Source: Saccoglossus kowalevskii
Lineage: Eukaryota > Hemichordata > Enteropneusta > Harrimaniidae
DNA: 53,174 bases
Direction: 5' to 3'
Assembly: GCF_000003605.2 (NCBI RefSeq)
Contig: NW_003155238.1
Span: 693,688 to 746,861, forward strand
Shown: one piece after another, positions 47,601 through 53,174 of the stretch
How the letters are laid out: the number at the start of each line of letters is the position of its first letter
Numbering within the stretch: the stretch's first letter is position 1
The notes under the pieces: model-generated
What the model saw: the letters and a program-made list of their open reading frames with translations, nothing else
Database searches by the model: none
Told to the model about the DNA's origin: nothing
Translations under genes and position numbers: made by a program

Positions 47601-50600
47601 ACAGAATTATAATCTGGCTTTGCAATTGTTGTAACATTTTAGTTTTAGTAAATAGTAAAAAAAAAAATTTTTTTTTTAAATAAATAAACAAAAAGCATGT
47701 CAAAATTGAATATATTTGAAGTATTAAAGAAAATCTGAGCCATGGGATTACCGTTCATCTGATAAAACGTATAGTCCCAATATGTGAAAGATAAAATAAC
47801 CAACAAGAAAAGTTTGTAGATCTTGATTTTTAAAGACGCCTGGCTACTGTTACTCAGTGTGTAATTCAAGACCAAATCTAAACTCATTTATCACCGGGAA
47901 TGATTATATCCTGCTACAAACTTTTGTTTCAGAGATTGCTGTTTTATGTTTTTTTTTTCTAACTGGGAATGTGACAGTTAAAATCTCTGTCTTATCTACA
48001 AAAGTCTGCTGGATGTATCAAGTAAATGTTTATGAAGTAGTTTATTACCTCGATTTGTAAACTGGCAGTGAAAAGAAACCATTGCACTTCAACTGTTATA
48101 TTTATATGTGATGGGATCTATTGCTTTTAGAGGTCATTTCACTCTGCCTCATTTTTATTGAGAGTAGTATCTATCTTTTTGCGTTGGATTACTGATCTCT
48201 CTAAACTGGCCTGTGACTGGTAAAACTCGTTCATTGCACAAATTTACAAGAGGTAAAAATTGACATTACCATTAAATGTATGCTTTTGTTAGTGTTTGGA
48301 GTGGACGTTTTACATGTGGATTTTTGTTTTAGTTGCTTTTTTTTGTTTGTTGTCACAAATAGTATATTATGAAATTGTTTAGTTAAATAGTCAGTACTTT
48401 TCTGGCAAAGCGAGTAAATTACGTGTGGATACATAAGTGTTTACTTTGTTCCTTTGACCCGGCAACACAGGACATTAATTCAGAAGATTTGACTTAAATA
48501 ATTATTAGGGATTCATGCATGTGTTAATATGTACATCATGTACGCAATGTTGTCATGTATCGGCCGCTTGTATGGCGAATTCGAACTGCACTCTCGCCTC
48601 CAACTAGGGTCATTCATAGTGCATCCGTTGTTGTACTCGTATTTCCCTCACTTTGTTGTGTCATTCCTGACTTCATTTGTACAATGTTAAATCGTGCGTG
48701 CCACGCATCCCATGTGTAACTCTGCAAAAACTGTACACAAAATGTCTCGTAATTTGTTCTTACTGCGAAAGAAAAGAAACGCATTTATAGTTGATTTCAT
48801 CATAGACCCTATTGTAGTGGCTGATTTCATTAAGCTTTATAGTGATATGTGTGCGTGTGAATATAAGTACTTCGTAATGTGTTTTTTTACACAGAAAAGT
48901 GCGTTACTTTTTTTCCATGGGATGTCCAACTAGAATAGAAATCCCATACTCTAAAAAACGACACCTTTATTAACACTGTTTGGAACGTTTATCTGGGATG
49001 TAACAATGTACCATTTAGATTTCCGAATGGATGTTAGTTTCAATAAAGTACTGTACAACCTGGCATAGCGTGCTTTCAAAAGATGTGTCTATTGAATGGA
49101 ATGGTACTAATATAGATTGCACCATTATCTAATGGGGGGTGGTAACTTGCAGGGTCACTGAGGGGTCAGCTGTTTAAAGACAGCTGGATAGAAATGGTTG
49201 AAAACTGTTATGTTATCATTACCAGGTAGAATGAAAAGATAGTTTTGTAACTTTGTCGCAATAAAAAAAAATAGAATAAAAGTGGTGGAATTTGTTTTTA
49301 TTTTAAGTGCAGTGTTATATTACTTGTCTACAAGACTGAATAGGTACAAATGTTCATCACAACTGATAGAAAACAAATAAATAAAATCGACACAAATATT
49401 TAAGTTGCTAGGTCAAATCTGGTTTTTATTACATACTGCTCTGTGTGATTACTGCTTCATATATTACCAAAATATCATAAATTGTAGGCCACTGGAGATT
49501 AAGAATCGTAAATCTTAACACAATACTATTTGCATTTATTTTATTGTACCACAGGTGGAGGTACCAGGTACAAATTCCAAAAATGAGCAGCAAGGTCATG
49601 CCTATTTGTAGAATTTGTAGAAATGAATACAGGCTATCGTAAACTGTTTGTATTTGCTGCTAGAAATTGAAATTTGAAGCTGTCTACAAAGTAGATATGA
49701 ATCACTGTGGCTTCCCATTGTCAAAAGTTCATTGCCGCGATGTATTGAGATTTTTCTGATTTGTGACAAATATGCGCAAATTAATAAAGCTGATTGCAGT
49801 ATTTAATATCCTATACCCAGGTATTTTATTTATAAAGATGCAAAATTCATAAAAAATAATTAAAATTGTCATTATGTTATATTTACATAAATGCAAATAA
49901 TAACGCTCACGACAGAACTGAAAAAATATTGCAGATGGCTTTGTTTGTTTCAGCAACAAAACATGAAATGTTTTTTTTCATTTATTTGATTCTGGTGGAA
50001 TATGAAAAGTATAGAAAAAATATTAATATAGGATTGTTCTGTACAATATCCATAATAGATGTACATAAAGAAGAAATATTTGATGAAATTAACATTGTAG
50101 TTATTGATTTCACTTTATTATTTGAAAAAAAAACAAAAACCACATTTCAAAGACTGCTTCTATTTCATGTTTTGTAAAGCTACATGATTCGTAGCGGCCT
50201 TTCTATTCTTTTGGTTGCTGTTTCTGAACTATCAAAATAAAGTATCTAATTAAAAATATAGTAAGTGTAATACAAGCCATGAATAGCCACATCTGAAAAG
50301 TCAATAAAAGTGCTTATTTGTTGGTATCTGATAGGCGAGGGAGAGCTGTACAAAAGACGCATATTTAGCTGAAAGCTTACCATACAATGTCCTAATCTCA
50401 TTTCTTTTCACACAAAAAAAGGCAAACATCTTGGAATACTCTTGAAATCTCATGACAAGCCAATACAGATTGTAAATGAGAAGGAAAAAAAAAGTCTGTT
50501 TGTACAAAATTTAGTATTATTGTGTGTCAAGTGCATATGCCAATTGAAACTGACATGCAGTTTGCATACATTCAATGTACATTGATCAGTCTTGTCAATG

Positions 50601-53174
50601 TCAAAAAGAAATTCCCACCAATTAAATTTGTTTCTTTTTTTTATAAAAAAAAATGAAATCCGTTTGAGTAGTTGAGACTATTGCCTATTTAAATTATTCA
50701 GCTCGAAATGTACATTAGGTGAATAGGCTGTCAATCAAGTTGTACCTATTAACAAGTAGAAAACCTTTTTCTTTTGGCTGTGACAATATTCCATGCATAC
50801 CAGATGTAGAAAATATGATGCTTTTTTTTATATTTAAATTTAAAATAAATAGTGATTGCTTATTTTGTCGTAGCTAGAGAATTATTTCGGACATCTTAAT
50901 ATAATTACTTACCATTTATGAATTGTATAATTACATAGTTTTGTTTTTTGGTTTACTACTTCATGAATATTTTTTTTGGGATGATACATTTTTGAAATGA
51001 AAACAATTTTTGAAGATTAAAAAAAAAACCTGTTTTATTTTATTTTATGTATAATTGATAATTGAATTAAAAAAAAAAATTGCCAGAGTTGTCCATTCCA
51101 AGAAGCGAGACTTGTTGTATAGTAAATAGTTTCCTGGCACAGCTTTATTGATTTAAAATGAAAATCAATCTATAAACAAATTCTCTCAAGTTTACTGAAA
51201 ACTTTATAATAAGGCGTGACGATTGAACTGACTTTTTCTTGTTTTCTTTGATTAAATAGTACCACAGGATACGTAGAAGTCATTTTTGTTTTCTCCTTGA
51301 CTTTTGCAAGTCTTCTTTTTTTTATCACAAAGCCAGTTGACTAAAAAAACAAATCCCCTCTCCTGATCTCTGAAGTTATTAAAGAATTTTGAAAGTAGCT
51401 TGGCCATTCATGACTAATTCAATGTATATTGAAAAACCTCTAGCTTAGCTTTTAGTTAAATATTTGGGCTTAGGGATCAAAGTTTTTTATGGAATGTGTA
51501 AATTGTGAGAGGAAAGTTGACAGACATTGGTGTTTACATCTGGTGTTTGTCATCCTGGGCTGCTTTCAAGGTGAGAGTCACATGAGCAGCTGCATTATCT
51601 TTGTCTAGTTTTGAAATGTACATTTGAAATCAACAGTAGGAATGAAAAATGGACATCATCCATCATTCTAACTAGTGTAATTAATAGTGGCCTCTAACAA
51701 CATATCTAAATCACAGATAAATAAATTCATTGGTGTGTGGCAAATCCTTCATTCAAGGTTGTGCCATTCACCTGCAACAAAACTATGTATATATAGAAAT
51801 AAATAAATTGGCAGGTTTCCTAAGTTTTGCTCTGTATCTTTGCTTTAATAGCTTTATTTTATTTTCATGAAGGAAAAGAAAAAAAAGTTGCATAGATTGG
51901 AGAATAATGGAGAAGAATTTAGACACCTAAAGTAAAAAAGGCTTTGGTTTCAAACAAAAAAATGTGGCGACAGTAAATGTGATAGAATCTGTTTGTTTGA
52001 ATTGCATTTTTTTTCTTAGTTGACAATTAGTTGAATAGGGACTTGGGTGACTGGGTTCCTTTTAAGCGACCCCACAGCTGTTGTCTTTGGTTTATCCACA
52101 AAAGCTGCCCATTATCTTTAGATGACACTCTTATTCCAAATACAAATGCAAGAATTAGAGTAAGAAATGGTGCATGTATCCAAAACAACTGAAAATTGTA
52201 ATTTCTATAAACGAACACATTTGGTCAGTTTCCCACATATGCAGAAGCATAATGGATTATAAATGTACAATACTTGAACTCTGCAACTTGAACTTGGGGT
52301 TGATTACTGCAGCACCAAAGCTATTTATCATTCCTTAATGTTTGTTTCACTGTGACTGTTGAATGATTAGTTACTATTTATTTGCTCGGAGATTCCATCT
52401 CTGACAAAGAAAACATTACCAGATGGAAGGGCAACTGTTGACTGGATAACAACCTGCTTATTTCCAACTTGTGTAACCTCAAACCTGAAATTAAATAAAT
52501 AAAAAAAAAGTTGAATTACTTATTTTGGCTAATTTATGACAACTCTTGTGACTGTTTATGTTTCTTTCTTGGTTTTGTGTTAGTAAAAACAAAACAATTA
52601 AAGTAAATGGCTTTGAATATGCATAGGGGGGGTAACTATTGAAATTGTCAATTCATGGTCAAATCAACACTTTTGTACACAAATATGGTAAAATCTTATT
52701 TGGGATTACTATTTTAACGTTTATTTATGTGCTTGTTATGAAACTTTGTGTCGCATAAAATGTTTCTGTTTTCTGCCAAACTCAATAACCGACAATCTGA
52801 AGTTCACCAAAAGTTCAAATTATCGTAGTGAGGGCATTTATCTGATAAAAAAAAAATAAAAAAAAATAAAACAGGAACTGTTAGAAATACTGAAAAGGTT
52901 CAAGTTCTATTATCAAAGTGTTAGGTTCGATATGTACATGTGCCAAGTGATGGTGCATTTCAGTCAGGTCCGGTACTGGAGTCATGCACCTGTGGCGCCT
53001 AGCTACGCAGTGGTCCTGTAACATTGATAAAATTAAATCCAGAAAACCTGCAGAAAGATAACAAACAGGAGTTTATTTATCGTCAAAGTTATATAACAGT
53101 GATTGAAAAGAGTTTATTCACAATGGGGCTTTTCTTCTCTATTTTCAGATTTGTCTCGATTTCCTTGAAAATCT
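44659..53174 (+). other. Dachshund intron 1 (5' part, runs off the window)
   Basis: Begins with the donor GTGGGT after AAG. No downstream segment encodes the expected SRPGRPPKR-like start of exon 2, so at least 8.5 kb of intron is present. Long first introns are typical of DACH genes. The first 1.8 kb is CpG-rich, with several unremarkable open frames (45003-45362 and 45880-46350 on the - strand, 45460-45777 on the + strand) that match nothing I recognise. From about 46.5 kb it is AT-rich with long A and T runs, few CpG, and no recognisable gene or mobile element. An A10T10-type palindromic run lies near 47650-47680. Confidence 0.85.

Noticed and set aside
53129-53174. Pyrimidine tract and CAG at 53146-53148 resembling a 3' splice site, possible dachshund exon 2
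   Set aside because: The following codons (R/F-V-S-I-S-L-K-I in the required phase) do not match the SRPGRPPKR-like start of DACH exon 2.
1-53174. tRNA, rRNA, snRNA genes and CRISPR arrays
   Set aside because: I saw no B-box-like GGTTCRANYCC in a tRNA context, no U-snRNA core, and the regular repeats lack unique spacers, so they are minisatellites and not CRISPR.

Overview
This is a eukaryotic, AT-rich, mostly non-coding window, almost certainly from a marine invertebrate animal. The only host protein-coding sequence I can name is the first coding exon of a dachshund (DACH1/2-type) transcriptional cofactor on the + strand at 44255-44658. Its residues resemble both invertebrate and vertebrate versions of the Ski/Sno/Dac domain, which suits a non-vertebrate deuterostome (hemichordate, lancelet or echinoderm) but does not exclude other bilaterians. 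The phylum is an inference from style, not a proof. Long introns, gene-poor flanks, minisatellites, MITEs and a LINE relic all fit an animal genome.

Layout. 1-1480: CpG-poor DNA with a duplicated CCAAT-box block and a short foldback; its low CpG density resembles the dachshund intron more than the adjacent DNA. 1481-24.9 kb: CpG-rich non-coding DNA carrying three copies of a 131-133 bp MITE with TTAA target duplications (1481, 16169, 20283), a 5'-truncated LINE 3' end (5844-6209, - strand), a hAT-type MITE with an 8-bp target duplication (24142-24276), small hairpins and many CACGTG sites. 24.9-36.1 kb: a cluster of five unrelated minisatellites with units of 28, 37, 11, 45 and 47 bp, plus a 614-bp assembly gap (28726-29339). 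36.1-44.25 kb: the proximal upstream region of dachshund, with a GC/CpG-rich patch near 43.1 kb. 44255-44658: dachshund exon 1. 44659-53174: intron 1, which runs off the window; CpG is plentiful until about 46.5 kb and then becomes scarce.

Function. With one recognisable gene there is no operon or pathway to reconstruct. The long upstream tract is the natural place for developmental enhancers of dachshund, as vertebrate DACH1 is known to lie among gene deserts rich in long-range enhancers, but no individual enhancer can be proved from one sequence. Most long open frames here are by-products of tandem repeats (494 codons at 24792-26276; 215 and 258 codons at 31415-32201; 177 codons at 34099-34632) or random open frames, and are not annotated as genes. 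I did not find a convincing new biological system. The most informative signals are the sharp CpG-density domains, the TTAA MITE family and the minisatellite cluster.
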